Below are positions 1 through 7,985 of a stretch of 10,407 nt of DNA, one piece after another; position 1 is the first letter of the stretch; each line of letters opens with the position of its first letter. The notes under the pieces were generated by a model that worked only from the letters and a program-made list of their open reading frames with translations, did not search any database and was not told where the DNA came from. This stretch comes from Bacillota bacterium (GTDB lineage Bacteria; Bacillota_E; Symbiobacteriia; JAMDAP01), in contig JAMDAP010000096.1 of NCBI GenBank assembly GCA_023484675.1, positions 1 to 10,407 on the forward strand, given 5' to 3'. The translations under genes and the position numbers were made by a program.

Positions 1-435
1 TGGTTCCAGCGCCAGCACCTTGCGCGTCTTGTGCATGCGGTGCGGGATGGGGTTGGTGCTGCCGGCGAACCAGTCGTACAGTGTCAGGCCCATGTTCAGC
101 ATAAACAGGCCGTCGGGGTCCCCTTCGTACACGGGAAAGAGGAAGGGCGTAGCCTTCACCAGGTGCGGCGCCATACGAAGCAAGTGCTGCCGCTCCACCA
201 CCGATTCCCGCACCAGGCGGAACTCAAGGGTTTTTAAATAGCGCAGGCCACCGTGAATCAACTTGGTCGACCTGCTGCTGGTGGCGAAGGCAAAGTCCCG
301 CGCCTCCACCAGGGCCACCCGCAACCCGCGCAGGGCGGCCTCGCGCGCAATCCCGGCGCCGGTGATGCCGCCGCCGATTATCAGTAGATCGTAGGACTGG
401 TCCCCCAGCCGCTTGAGCATCCCTTGCCGGTCCAC
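1..435 (-). CDS. glpD: FAD-dependent glycerol-3-phosphate dehydrogenase, N-terminal part (cut by window edge)
   Basis: The visible 145 residues are the N-terminal FAD-binding half of an aerobic-type glycerol-3-phosphate dehydrogenase, which oxidises glycerol-3-phosphate to dihydroxyacetone phosphate at the membrane and passes electrons to quinone. A dinucleotide-binding motif LLIIGGGITGAGIAREAALRG lies around residues 17-37. It is followed by an acidic strand end (VEARDF) and the family block ATSSRSTKLIHGGLRYL around residues 50-66, then EFRLVRESVVER. These match the order seen in E. coli GlpD. I chose GTG at 435 because GGGGGTG sits 5 bases upstream; an ATG at 420 is in frame but has a poorer site. 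The start lies 24 bases after the kinase stop, so it may be co-transcribed. The catalytic and C-terminal domains lie outside the window, so GlpD and GlpA cannot be fully separated. Confidence 0.9.
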   Translation of the reverse strand, partial: MDRQGMLKRLGDQSYDLLIIGGGITGAGIAREAALRGLRVALVEARDFAFATSSRSTKLIHGGLRYLKTLEFRLVRESVVERQHLLRMAPHLVKATPFLFPVYEGDPDGLFMLNMGLTLYDWFAGSTNPIPHRMHKTRKVLALEP

Positions 436-459
436 ATTTACACCCCCAGAAAAGGTGGT

Positions 460-1284
460 CTAGCGTCGCCTTGGTCGCTGCCTCCTCTGGCGCGCTTGCC
501 ACCCAAACCAGCGCCGGAGGATGAACGCCACCCGGCGTTGTCGCCAAAGCAGGAGGTCTTCGATCAGGTCCGCCTGGTCCCTGGTAAGAAGTCCCGAAGG
601 AACGGCACGGACCTCTCTTCGAATCTGCTCCCGCGTGATCGCCGCGATGCGCCGGACGTACGGTTCCACCTGACGGTAGGCTGTCAGGTATCGGCCAACG
701 CCTGAGGGCACACCATAATAGCGCCAGAGATCGTTCCAGAAACGAGCATGGGGGGGCCCGCCCCACCGCCACCGGTCGTAGTTGCCATGCAGGGTGTGGC
801 CATGGTCGATGAAATACACCCGCCACGGCGATCCCACGGTCTCCTTGTAGGCGATGATGTTCTTGCCCGTGGCGCGGTCAATATTCAGGACCCAGACGTC
901 AAAAGCCAGCATGAGCCGAAATTGGTGCGCGTTGGCAATGTGGCGGCGGACATTCCCCTGTACTGTCTTGGACAGTTCCCGCCAACCCACCAGATGGGCC
1001 GCCGGACGAACCAGGGACACCGCGCCCAGGTGCCCTTCGATGCGGGCAGGAACGACATCGGCCGCGTCGAGGCCAACCAGGCGCGCCAAACCTGCAGCGA
1101 TCAACTCGTTGGCGGCGGCCGGCCCACCCCAATAGTGGTTTTTGGGCGTGGTGAACTTGAAGAACCCGTGTCGCAGGGCTCCCCTGGGCGAGGCTCCGGC
1201 CCCTCCGGCGGGCGGTTCTTCCCTGACCTCCCAGACGTAACCCTGGGGCTTGGCCGATACGGCTCGGATCACATGCCAGTTCAA
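460..1284 (-). CDS. HipA-like protein kinase (HipA_2-type)
   Basis: A 274-residue protein with the layout of the short HipA-like kinase family rather than full-length HipA toxin. Visible kinase landmarks, numbered from the chosen start, are a strand-3-type lysine at K43 (FFKF), an N-E pair at 59-60 on the helix that normally carries the salt-bridge glutamate, a catalytic loop around 129-142 with D129, W131, N134, D136, R137 and N142, and a DHG metal-binding motif at 160-162 (YFIDHGHT). All residues needed for phosphotransfer appear present. I place the start at TTG 1284, preceded by AGGAGAAGG and TAGGG; an upstream reading to 1386 would overlap the repeat gene in another frame and looks non-coding. 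Only 8 bases separate it from the upstream repeat-protein stop, so the two are almost certainly co-translated. No HipB-like partner is next to it, which argues against a classical toxin-antitoxin module. The substrate is unknown; the arginine/serine repeat protein next door is a candidate. Confidence 0.75.
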   Translation of the reverse strand: MNWHVIRAVSAKPQGYVWEVREEPPAGGAGASPRGALRHGFFKFTTPKNHYWGGPAAANELIAAGLARLVGLDAADVVPARIEGHLGAVSLVRPAAHLVGWRELSKTVQGNVRRHIANAHQFRLMLAFDVWVLNIDRATGKNIIAYKETVGSPWRVYFIDHGHTLHGNYDRWRWGGPPHARFWNDLWRYYGVPSGVGRYLTAYRQVEPYVRRIAAITREQIRREVRAVPSGLLTRDQADLIEDLLLWRQRRVAFILRRWFGWQARQRRQRPRRR

Positions 1285-1292
1285 CTTTGGCC

Positions 1293-1700
1293 CTACCTTC
1301 TCCTGCGTGCAGGACGTAGCCCCACGCGCCCCCTGCGGGCGGCTCTCCTGCCTGCGCCGGAATAGATTTCCTTCAGCGCCGCGCAAAACCTGGGGTCGGG
1401 GATCCGGTAGTCAGGTGGAAGGACACCGATGACACTTTTTGGCAGCTCGGGCGGGCGCAGCCTGAGCGGCAACGGCCGGGCAACCGGGACCCGCCTGACA
1501 ACCACGGTCCGTCTGGTAACGGGCACCCGCCTGACAACCCGTGACCGCCTGATAACCCCCGACCGTCTGATAACCCGCCTGACAACCCGTGACCGTCTGA
1601 CAACCCCCGACCGCCTGACAACCGGCATCCGCCTGCCGGCCGATGCCGGCCTCGCTGCCGGCACTCGCTGCCGGCGGGCGCGCACTATGCGTGTGGCCAA
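1293..1700 (-). CDS. Arginine-rich hexapeptide-repeat protein, possible coat or matrix protein
   Basis: A 135-residue, extremely basic protein. Residues 27-78 consist of about nine hexapeptide units of the form (V/I)-(V/I/T)-R-R-S-(G/R), four of them carrying RRSG or RRSR, with one four-residue unit. The segment around 86-115 (ELPKSV through ALKEIYSGAG) is ordinary, non-repetitive sequence, and the tail is again arginine-rich, ending RRRR. The start is TTG at 1700, which has GGGAGGG 6 bases upstream. That puts the first codons inside the end of the glycosyltransferase gene (16-base overlap) and supports translational coupling. Because the DNA period is 18, all three minus frames are open through the repeats; the ribosome binding site and the non-repetitive C-terminal segment favour this frame. 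No signal peptide or membrane segment is seen. I do not recognise the family. Basic repeat proteins of spore coats are a possible analogy. Confidence 0.6.
   Translation of the reverse strand: MATRIVRARRQRVPAARPASAGRRMPVVRRSGVVRRSRVVRRVIRRSGVIRRSRVVRRVPVTRRTVVVRRVPVARPLPLRLRPPELPKSVIGVLPPDYRIPDPRFCAALKEIYSGAGRRAARRGRVGLRPARRRR
1467..1622 (-). repeat. 18-bp tandem repeat array inside the arginine-rich gene
   Basis: About nine units of period 18, with one 12-base unit. The core GTT-GTC-AGG-CGG alternates with GTT-ATC-AGA-CGG, followed by TCG-GGG or TCA-CGG. Units near the gene's 3' side diverge (GTG-CCC, ACC-GTG, GTC-CCG). The alternation of AGG with AGA and GTC with ATC looks like duplication of a two-unit block followed by drift. 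It is in frame with the gene, so unit number can change without breaking the reading frame. Confidence 0.85.
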
Positions 1701-2911
1701 CTCGGACCCTCCCCGCGGTGGAGCTCATGGTAGACGGCCGTCGTCTCAGCGATCATCCGCATCGAATTCCACCGGTCCTGGCCCCAGGTCCTTGCCCTGG
1801 CCCCTACTTCTTGGCGAAGAACGTGATCGCCGAGCAGTCGGTCAAGAGCCGACGCCAGGGCCTCTGCGCTGCGGGGCTTGACCAGCAACCCCGTCAGCCC
1901 GTCCTCTACGATCTCCGTCAGCCCACTCACCCGTGAAGCCACGACCGGCTTGCCGGCCACCTGCGCCTCCTGGACCGCGTAAGGTACCCCTCCTTCAAGC
2001 AACGAGGGGAGGACGACGATATCCGCTACGGAGAGCAGCGCTGGTACATCATGCCGCGCGCCCAGAAATGCCAGGTGCTGCCCCAGCCGCAGCCGGCGCG
2101 CCTGCTCTTCGAGAACGCGGCGACTGGGCCCATCCCCCGCAAGCCAACACACAAAGTCCCGGCGTCGACGGCACAACAGGCTCAGGGCAGAAAGCAGGTA
2201 CCTTTGCCCTTTCACCGGCGTGTAGCGGGCTGGACACAGAATGACCTTCCGGTTTCCGCGGTCCGGCACGGTTCTCGGCCCTAAAGCGGCACGCTGCCGA
2301 AACAGGTCGATGTTCAGCCCGGTATGGATGACCGTGATCGCCCCCGGGGTCAAGGCGTAGTCCTTCGCCAACGTCGCCTTCAGCCAGTGGGACGGGGTAA
2401 TCGCTCGGTCGGCGGCAAGAAGGCCCAGCCTCTCTTCCAAAGCGAGGTACCTCCGGTTCTTTTCCCCGAGCGGCGCCTTGAGCAGCCTCTCCCGTAGCAG
2501 CGGGCCGTGAATGGTAGCCACGAGGGGCACGCGCCGGGGACGCACCCGGGACAGGGCATAGGTGGCAATGACATCTTGGGCGTGGATGATGTCGTATCGC
2601 CTCAGGTCAAGGGCCACGGCGGCGAGTTCCAGGCTGTAGCGCTCAACCTCGTGCAGCCGAGCCAAGGATGTCGTCCGCGGCGCGTACATCCGGCAGAAGG
2701 CCTCGATCCTTCGACGGGCCAGCGTGATCAAAGGGGCCTTGTCGATGATGCGGCTGCCATCCGTCAAGTGGAAGAACGTCTTTCCGGGCCCGTGGGCAAA
2801 CACGTCCACTTGATGGCCCAACGCCTCCAGCCCGGACTTCATGACCTCAACGTAGCTGTTGATGCCGCCCACGTGTGGGAGGGTCCAATAGGTAACCAAC
2901 AAGATCTTCAT
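1685..2911 (-). CDS. GT4-family glycosyltransferase
   Basis: A 408-residue retaining glycosyltransferase with a GT-B fold, which moves a sugar from a nucleotide-sugar donor to an acceptor in the cytosol. The N-terminal acceptor domain opens MKILLVTYWTLPHVGGINSY, where GGI is the usual phosphate-contact loop. The C-terminal donor domain begins near ILCPARYTPVKGQRYLL, continues with LAGDGP and the segment LPSLLEGGVPYAVQEA, and closes with GKPVVAS, GLTEIVEDG and TGLLV, all typical of GT4. The two glutamates of the EGG...QEA motif are 8 residues apart rather than the usual 7. ATG 2911 is preceded by AGAGGTG at 6 bases; a GTG or ATG-like start further upstream would add MASEVWQ but lacks a site. 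Its 3' end overlaps the repeat-protein gene. It resembles spore-coat CotSA-type transferases in organisation, but the acceptor cannot be read from sequence. Confidence 0.9.
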   Translation of the reverse strand: MKILLVTYWTLPHVGGINSYVEVMKSGLEALGHQVDVFAHGPGKTFFHLTDGSRIIDKAPLITLARRRIEAFCRMYAPRTTSLARLHEVERYSLELAAVALDLRRYDIIHAQDVIATYALSRVRPRRVPLVATIHGPLLRERLLKAPLGEKNRRYLALEERLGLLAADRAITPSHWLKATLAKDYALTPGAITVIHTGLNIDLFRQRAALGPRTVPDRGNRKVILCPARYTPVKGQRYLLSALSLLCRRRRDFVCWLAGDGPSRRVLEEQARRLRLGQHLAFLGARHDVPALLSVADIVVLPSLLEGGVPYAVQEAQVAGKPVVASRVSGLTEIVEDGLTGLLVKPRSAEALASALDRLLGDHVLRQEVGARARTWGQDRWNSMRMIAETTAVYHELHRGEGPSWPHA

Positions 2912-3001
2912 CTGCCACACCTCTGATGCCACCGCTCTTCACCGTCAGGCAATGAGCACCGTCTCGCCACCCTCACACCTCTTCCATGCCCTTTACATAA
3001 C

Positions 3002-3010
3002 TAGTTTATG
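3002..3010 (-). promoter_or_regulatory. Possible sporulation-sigma -10 element upstream of the glycosyltransferase
   Basis: CATAAACTA on the minus strand matches the SigK -10 pattern CATAnnnTA exactly and the SigE pattern at most positions. It lies about 90 bases before the glycosyltransferase start. The matching -35 position (AGCA at 16 bases) is poor, so this is only a candidate. Confidence 0.25.
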
Positions 3011-3078
3011 AAATGATTCGACGCGCTGCTCCTGCAACATTATCCAGGGTCGCGCCGATTTTGAGCCAATCCAACGAA

Positions 3079-3109
3079 GAGCAGCTGAGCCCACGTGGCG
3101 CAGCTGCTC
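3079..3109 (-). terminator. Perfect 9-bp inverted repeat after the jelly-roll genes
   Basis: GAGCAGCTG and CAGCTGCTC form a perfect stem around a 13-base loop that itself contains CCACGTGG. It lies 82 bases past the last jelly-roll stop and could end that transcript. The following minus-strand bases (TTCGTTGG) are not a real T-tract, so it may instead be a protein-binding palindrome. The rest of the 279-base gap holds no gene I can support. Confidence 0.35.
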
Positions 3110-3190
3110 CCCTTCTTTGGAACCACGCTGATGAAGGGCGTTGTCAAGCTACTGGAAGCGACGGCCGCGGCTTTCGCGGAAGGGCGGACC

Positions 3191-3691
3191 TCAGCTCTGG
3201 TCGGCGAAGAGCACGTCGTCCAGAAGCATGGGCGGGAGTGTGTCGGAACGGCTGAAGAGAATCCTGGCCCTGGCGGCGTCCGGGGGAGACTTCCCCGTCA
3301 GTTCGAAGACCGCCAGCCATTCGCCGTTCACGGCAGTTCCCGTGTTGCCTCCCGAAACGAAGGCGCTGAGGCCGGAACCCAGATCTCGCCCATCAGCATT
3401 GAGCCAGCGCACCTCAGCCCGGATGGGGCCGGCTGAAGCAGCCAACACCGTCCCCGTCACGTGAAAGGTCAGCTCGTAGAACCGACCCGGCGCAATGGTC
3501 ACGTCTTGGAAGAGGAAGGCCGGATCCGCCGGAGTGGTCTCGCCCAGCGAGGCGATCTGCGTGCCGGTATGCGCCTGCGTACTGTCCACGATTTCAACGT
3601 TACTGGAAATCCAGGGCGACGGCGGGGGCGAGCCCACCGTTCCGGTTTCAAACCCCCCGTTGACGATCAGGTTGCCCTTTGGATGTGCCAC
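3191..3691 (-). CDS. Jelly-roll-like surface protein, paralogue 3 of a tandem array (NTTRR-F1-like)
   Basis: A 166-residue protein opening MAHPKGNLIVNGGFETG. The NLIxNGGFExG start, an AHTG block, a FQDVTIAPGRFYELTFHV strand pair and the closing LLDDVLFADQS are the pattern of carbohydrate-binding-type jelly rolls. It most resembles the Firmicutes domain that often precedes collagen-like repeats (NTTRR-F1), though here the domain stands alone with no repeat tail. It has no signal peptide and no membrane segment, which fits a protein deposited from the mother-cell cytosol onto a spore surface. The GTG start at 3691 has AAGGGAGGTG 7 bases upstream, the same site as its two upstream paralogues. 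It is the last gene of the array, 42 bases after its neighbour. A binding or structural role is inferred; the family assignment is from memory of motifs. Confidence 0.7.
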   Translation of the reverse strand: MAHPKGNLIVNGGFETGTVGSPPPSPWISSNVEIVDSTQAHTGTQIASLGETTPADPAFLFQDVTIAPGRFYELTFHVTGTVLAASAGPIRAEVRWLNADGRDLGSGLSAFVSGGNTGTAVNGEWLAVFELTGKSPPDAARARILFSRSDTLPPMLLDDVLFADQS

Positions 3692-3733
3692 GCGTATACA
3701 CCTCCCTTGCTCACCGAAGACTTGTGATACCGG

Positions 3734-4243
3734 TCAGGACTGGTCGGCGAAGAACACGTCGTCCAGCACCAGCTCGTTGATGATGCCCTCGCCACGGGTG
3801 AAACTGAGCCGCGCATAGGCGGCATGCTCAGGGGATTCGCTGGTGAGCCGGGCATGGGGGCTCCACTCCCCATTGCCGGCATTGCCGATGGTCTCCCCCG
3901 GGACGAAGATGTTGAGCCCGGGGCCGAGGTCGTTCTTGTGCTTACTCAGCCACCGCGCCTCGACGATGAGGTCGGCGTTGGGGGGAAGAGTCGTCCCGGC
4001 CACGTGGAAGTGCAGTTCGTAGAAACGGTTTTCGGCCACGCGGACGTCCTGGAAGATAGCGGCCGGGTCGGTGCTGCTGTTCGATCCGAGGGCGGCGGCG
4101 GCGTTTCCGCTGTGAGCGTTGACATTGTCGCGAATGTCCACATTCCTTGTGGTGAGGTCATTCAGCGTCACTGGAATCTCCCAGAACTGGAGCCCCAGCT
4201 CAAAGCCGGGGTTCTTCACCAGATTTCCTTTGGGTCCTGGCAT
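3734..4243 (-). CDS. Jelly-roll-like surface protein, paralogue 2 of a tandem array (NTTRR-F1-like)
   Basis: A 169-residue paralogue of both neighbours: MPGPKGNLVKNPGFELG at the start, NAHSG near residue 44, IFQDVRVAENRFYELHFHVAGTTL in the middle, VEARWLS around 92-98 and LVLDDVFFADQS at the end. It shares the PKGNL opening with paralogue 3, and those two look closest. An insertion of several residues after FELG (FWEIPVTLNDL) sets it apart from paralogue 1. ATG 4243 is chosen over an earlier possible start at 4267 because AAGGGAGGTG lies 6 bases before it and homology to the paralogues begins there. No secretion signal is visible. It sits 36 bases after paralogue 1 and 42 before paralogue 3 without an intervening promoter or terminator that I can see, so the three form one operon. 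Confidence 0.7.
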   Translation of the reverse strand: MPGPKGNLVKNPGFELGLQFWEIPVTLNDLTTRNVDIRDNVNAHSGNAAAALGSNSSTDPAAIFQDVRVAENRFYELHFHVAGTTLPPNADLIVEARWLSKHKNDLGPGLNIFVPGETIGNAGNGEWSPHARLTSESPEHAAYARLSFTRGEGIINELVLDDVFFADQS

Positions 4244-4279
4244 CTGCGACACCTCCCTTGACCCCAATGTTCCTGCTGC

Positions 4280-4786
4280 TCAGGACTGGTCGGCGAAGAC
4301 CACGTCGTCAATCAGAAGGTAGTTGATGACGACCAGGCCGATGGCCTTGTTGAAACTGATACGCGCCTGAACTGCATTGTAAGGGGACTCGTTGGCGTAG
4401 ACCGCAACCCACTTCCACTCGCCCGCACCGGCCGCACCGATCGTTGCGTTGGGGACGAAGAGAGGACTGGGAGACGGCAGCCCGGTTCCGAGGTCTCCGC
4501 CAGTGTCGCTCAGCCACCGGACGTCAACGGTCAGGTCAGCCGGATCGATGGCCACTCCCGCGACAAAGAAGTACAGCTTGTAGAAGCGGCCCGGCCTGAC
4601 TGGGACGTCTTGATACATGGACGCCAGGGCAAGGTTACCATCCGGTTTGCCCATCGCCGCGATGAGGAGCCCCTCGTGGGCATAGGACCTGTCCTCCAGG
4701 CCCACATTGGTTGTGGTCCAGCCCGTCAGCCCTTGCTCGAACCCCCCGTTCTGAACGAGATCTCCTCTGAGTCTTTCGTCGGACAC
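4280..4786 (-). CDS. Jelly-roll-like surface protein, paralogue 1 of a tandem array (NTTRR-F1-like)
   Basis: The first gene of the three-gene array, 168 residues. It begins MSDERLRGDLVQNGGFEQG, carries YAHEG, MYQDVPVRPGRFYKLYFFVAG and VDVRWLSDTGGDLGTGL, and ends LLIDDVVFADQS, so the C-terminal FADQS is identical in all three copies. The GTG at 4786 is the start that lies 6 bases after GGAGGTG; an earlier GTG at 4795 is part of the Shine-Dalgarno sequence itself. It is the most diverged copy at its N-terminus. No signal peptide or transmembrane helix is present. As with its paralogues, a beta-sandwich that binds a sugar or packs into a surface layer is the likeliest reading, but no catalytic residues are apparent and the function is not known. 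Confidence 0.7.
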   Translation of the reverse strand: MSDERLRGDLVQNGGFEQGLTGWTTTNVGLEDRSYAHEGLLIAAMGKPDGNLALASMYQDVPVRPGRFYKLYFFVAGVAIDPADLTVDVRWLSDTGGDLGTGLPSPSPLFVPNATIGAAGAGEWKWVAVYANESPYNAVQARISFNKAIGLVVINYLLIDDVVFADQS

Positions 4787-4856
4787 AGGATTCACCTCCC
4801 TTGCGACTGCCCTGATATGAAGGGCTCCATGGCCCGTGACAGGGCTTATGCGTTAA

Positions 4857-4885
4857 CAGCTTATGTCATCTCCAAAGGAGATGTT
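4857..4885 (-). promoter_or_regulatory. Candidate SigK-like promoter of the jelly-roll operon
   Basis: On the minus strand AACA, a 16-base spacer and CATAAGCTG resemble the SigK pattern mACm-N16-CATAnnnTA with one mismatch at the last position. It lies about 70 bases upstream of the first jelly-roll start. No sigma-A-type promoter is evident in this gap. This is a pattern match only. Confidence 0.3.
4867..4883. repeat. Perfect 17-bp palindrome, possible operator
   Basis: CATCTCC-AAA-GGAGATG is a perfect 7-bp inverted repeat with a 3-base centre. It falls exactly in the spacer of the candidate SigK-like promoter, where a bound regulator would compete with polymerase. It could also form a small hairpin in any transcript arriving from pabC. 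Confidence 0.45.
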
Positions 4886-4890
4886 ACACC

Positions 4891-4930
4891 AAAGAGTCCC
4901 CCCCGATGCCGATGTCGGTGAGGACTCTTT
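4891..4930 (-). terminator. 9-bp hairpin between pabC and the jelly-roll operon
   Basis: AAAGAGTCC and GGACTCTTT pair perfectly around 22 bases that include a smaller inverted repeat (CCGATGTCGG). It is about 90 bases after the pabC stop in the direction of pab transcription and could be its terminator, although no T-tract follows. The remainder of this 234-base gap also has ACCGGTAACCGGT and two copies of TCACAAGT, with no supported gene. Confidence 0.4.
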
Positions 4931-5020
4931 CGCCCGTGGGACAATATCACAAGTCGGTTCTACCGGTAACCGGTGTAACACTCAAGGGCCTACCCCTCCC
5001 TCATCACAAGTTTCGCTTTC

Positions 5021-5842
5021 TTATGCGTTCAGGGATAACCATTCCTGCTGCAGCTTCTTGGTAACCGGCCCGGGCGCCGGCCAGGTTCTGCCCAACCCAG
5101 CCCTTACCGGAACCGGACCCGTCAGAGCGTTCGTCAAGAACACCTCATCGGCCTCTTCCAGTGTCGCCGGCGGTTCCAGGCAGGTCTGAACGTCGCGGCG
5201 GGCCATGACCCACCGCCGCCCCACCCCTGGCAGGCAGCCCGTCTCGCACGCCGGCGTGTACACAACCCCCTGCCGAGTCCAAAACAGATTGCTGGCAATC
5301 GATTCGGCCAGACGGCCTCCGGCGTCGCGCCAAAGAAGATCGTCGAGTCCCAGCCGGTCCGCTTCGATCCGAGCCAGAACCTGCAGCAGCCGGGAGGTGT
5401 GCTTGACCCTGCTCAGCACTGGGTGGAACGGCAGCGGCCATGGGGCCAGCCCGACCCGCAATGCACGGTCCGGTGCGACGGGTGACCACGGGCCGGCTTG
5501 CACCATGAGCAGCGGCTCTGGATTGGGCGGTGGCGCGTATCCGCGCGGGCCACTCCCACGCGTCAAGGTAACGCGGACGAACCCGTGCCCGGTCAACCCG
5601 TTCGCGGCGGTTACTTCCGCCATCAGCACCGCCAGGTCCCAGGGCGGAACCGGGAAGCCGAGGAGCCGGCACCCCTCTTCCAATCGCTCACAGTGCCAGA
5701 CAAGCAGCGGGGCGCGCCCACCACACACCCACACTGTCTCAAACAAGCCATCCCCCAGCAGCAGGCCCCTGTCGAGCGGGCTGACCTTCCCCTCCCGCAC
5801 GGGTACCAATCCGGGCGTCGGTTGGCTCATCCACATGAGCAT
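5021..5842 (-). CDS. pabC: Aminodeoxychorismate lyase (class IV aminotransferase fold)
   Basis: A 273-residue fold-type IV PLP enzyme. In this context it should cleave 4-amino-4-deoxychorismate to p-aminobenzoate and pyruvate, the last step before PABA enters folate synthesis. Visible landmarks are LLLGDGLFET at 27-36, the PLP-binding lysine K147 in SRVKHTS, and the cofactor block LAESIASNLF at 179-188, with E180 and N185 in the usual places. LTNALTGPVPV near the C-terminus matches the family's T-N block. ATG 5842 is taken as the start because AAGGGGG lies about 8 bases upstream; ATGs at 5836 and 5830 are in frame. It follows the pabB stop by 15 bases. By sequence alone a branched-chain or D-amino-acid aminotransferase would be possible; the pabA-pabB context decides it. 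Confidence 0.9.
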   Translation of the reverse strand: MLMWMSQPTPGLVPVREGKVSPLDRGLLLGDGLFETVWVCGGRAPLLVWHCERLEEGCRLLGFPVPPWDLAVLMAEVTAANGLTGHGFVRVTLTRGSGPRGYAPPPNPEPLLMVQAGPWSPVAPDRALRVGLAPWPLPFHPVLSRVKHTSRLLQVLARIEADRLGLDDLLWRDAGGRLAESIASNLFWTRQGVVYTPACETGCLPGVGRRWVMARRDVQTCLEPPATLEEADEVFLTNALTGPVPVRAGLGRTWPAPGPVTKKLQQEWLSLNA

Positions 5843-5857
5843 GGCTGTTGTTCCCCC

Positions 5858-7266
<1,409 letters not shown>

Positions 7267-7285
<19 letters not shown>

Positions 7286-7923
7286 CCACCATGCCCTCTT
7301 CCCGACTCCTGGCGCTGCAGCACCTGCTGGTTGACAGCGCCAGTGAGGTAGTGTGCGTCGACGCTATGCAGGAAGTTTGCCAGGATGTCCATGCCACGGT
7401 TCGTGAAGATGGACTCCGGATGAAACTGTACGCCTTCCACGGGCAGCCAGCGATGTCGAACAGCCATGACCTCGCCGTCCTCGCTCCTGGCGGTGACCAA
7501 GAGTTCGTCGGGGAGCGTGGACTCCTCCACCGCGAGCGAATGGTACCGGCATACCTCCAGCGGCGATTCCAATCCCCTCAGACAGCCGGTGCCGTCGTGC
7601 CAGACGAGCGACGTCTTGCCATGCATCGGGCGGACGGCGCGCCGCAACACGGCGCCGTAGGCTTCGGCAATGGCCTGGTGGCCCAGGCAAACCCCCAGGA
7701 TGGGGAAGAACCCAGCATATCGCTTCACCAGCGGAACCGAGATGCCGGCGTCCTTGGGGCTCCTTGGCCCCGGCGAGATCACGATCGCCTTAGGGCTCAT
7801 CGGCGCGATGTCCTCAAGGTGGATGGCGTCGTTTCGATAGACCCGCGTCTCAGCCCCCAACACGCCCAGGTATTGCACGAGGTTGTATACGAACGAGTCG
7901 TAGTTGTCGATGACCAGGATCAA
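7267..7923 (-). CDS. pabA: Aminodeoxychorismate synthase component II (glutamine amidotransferase)
   Basis: A 218-residue class I glutamine amidotransferase that hydrolyses glutamine and channels ammonia to PabB. The opening MILVIDNYDSFVYNLVQYLG is typical of PabA/TrpG. The nucleophile is C79 in GVCLGHQ, with H168 and E170 in VQFHPES, so the triad is complete. MHGKTS and RYHSLAVE are also present. The oxyanion-loop region reads SPGPRSPKDAG, with R where G is usual. The start is TTG 7923, with GGGGGAAGG just upstream. The protein runs about 25 residues past the usual family end (after ILANFLH), and this tail covers the pabB start. No sigma-A promoter is seen directly upstream; the transposase stump begins within 65 bases. 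The pabB partner makes PabA the better name, although such subunits can also serve TrpE. Confidence 0.92.
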
Positions 7924-7985
7924 TGGGCCTTCCCCCGTTCAGCGCCTGCTCCGCAGCGCCGTCACCCTGCTGCTGAAAGACTTGC

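Noticed and set aside
224..826. 200-residue minus-strand frame overlapping glpD and the kinase
   Set aside because: It is out of frame with both recognised proteins and is low-complexity proline/arginine/glycine sequence.
460..1284. HipBA toxin-antitoxin module
   Set aside because: No small helix-turn-helix gene lies next to the kinase, and the short HipA-like family is distinct from the full-length toxin.
1467..1622. Tandem repeats considered as a CRISPR array
   Set aside because: The period is 18 bases with no unique spacers, and the repeats are in frame within a gene that has a good ribosome binding site.
1429..1881. Threonine/arginine repeat frame (TRLTT-type) on the plus strand of the array
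   Set aside because: It is the antisense reading of the repeats, continues into antisense of the glycosyltransferase and lacks a ribosome binding site as good as that of the minus-strand gene.
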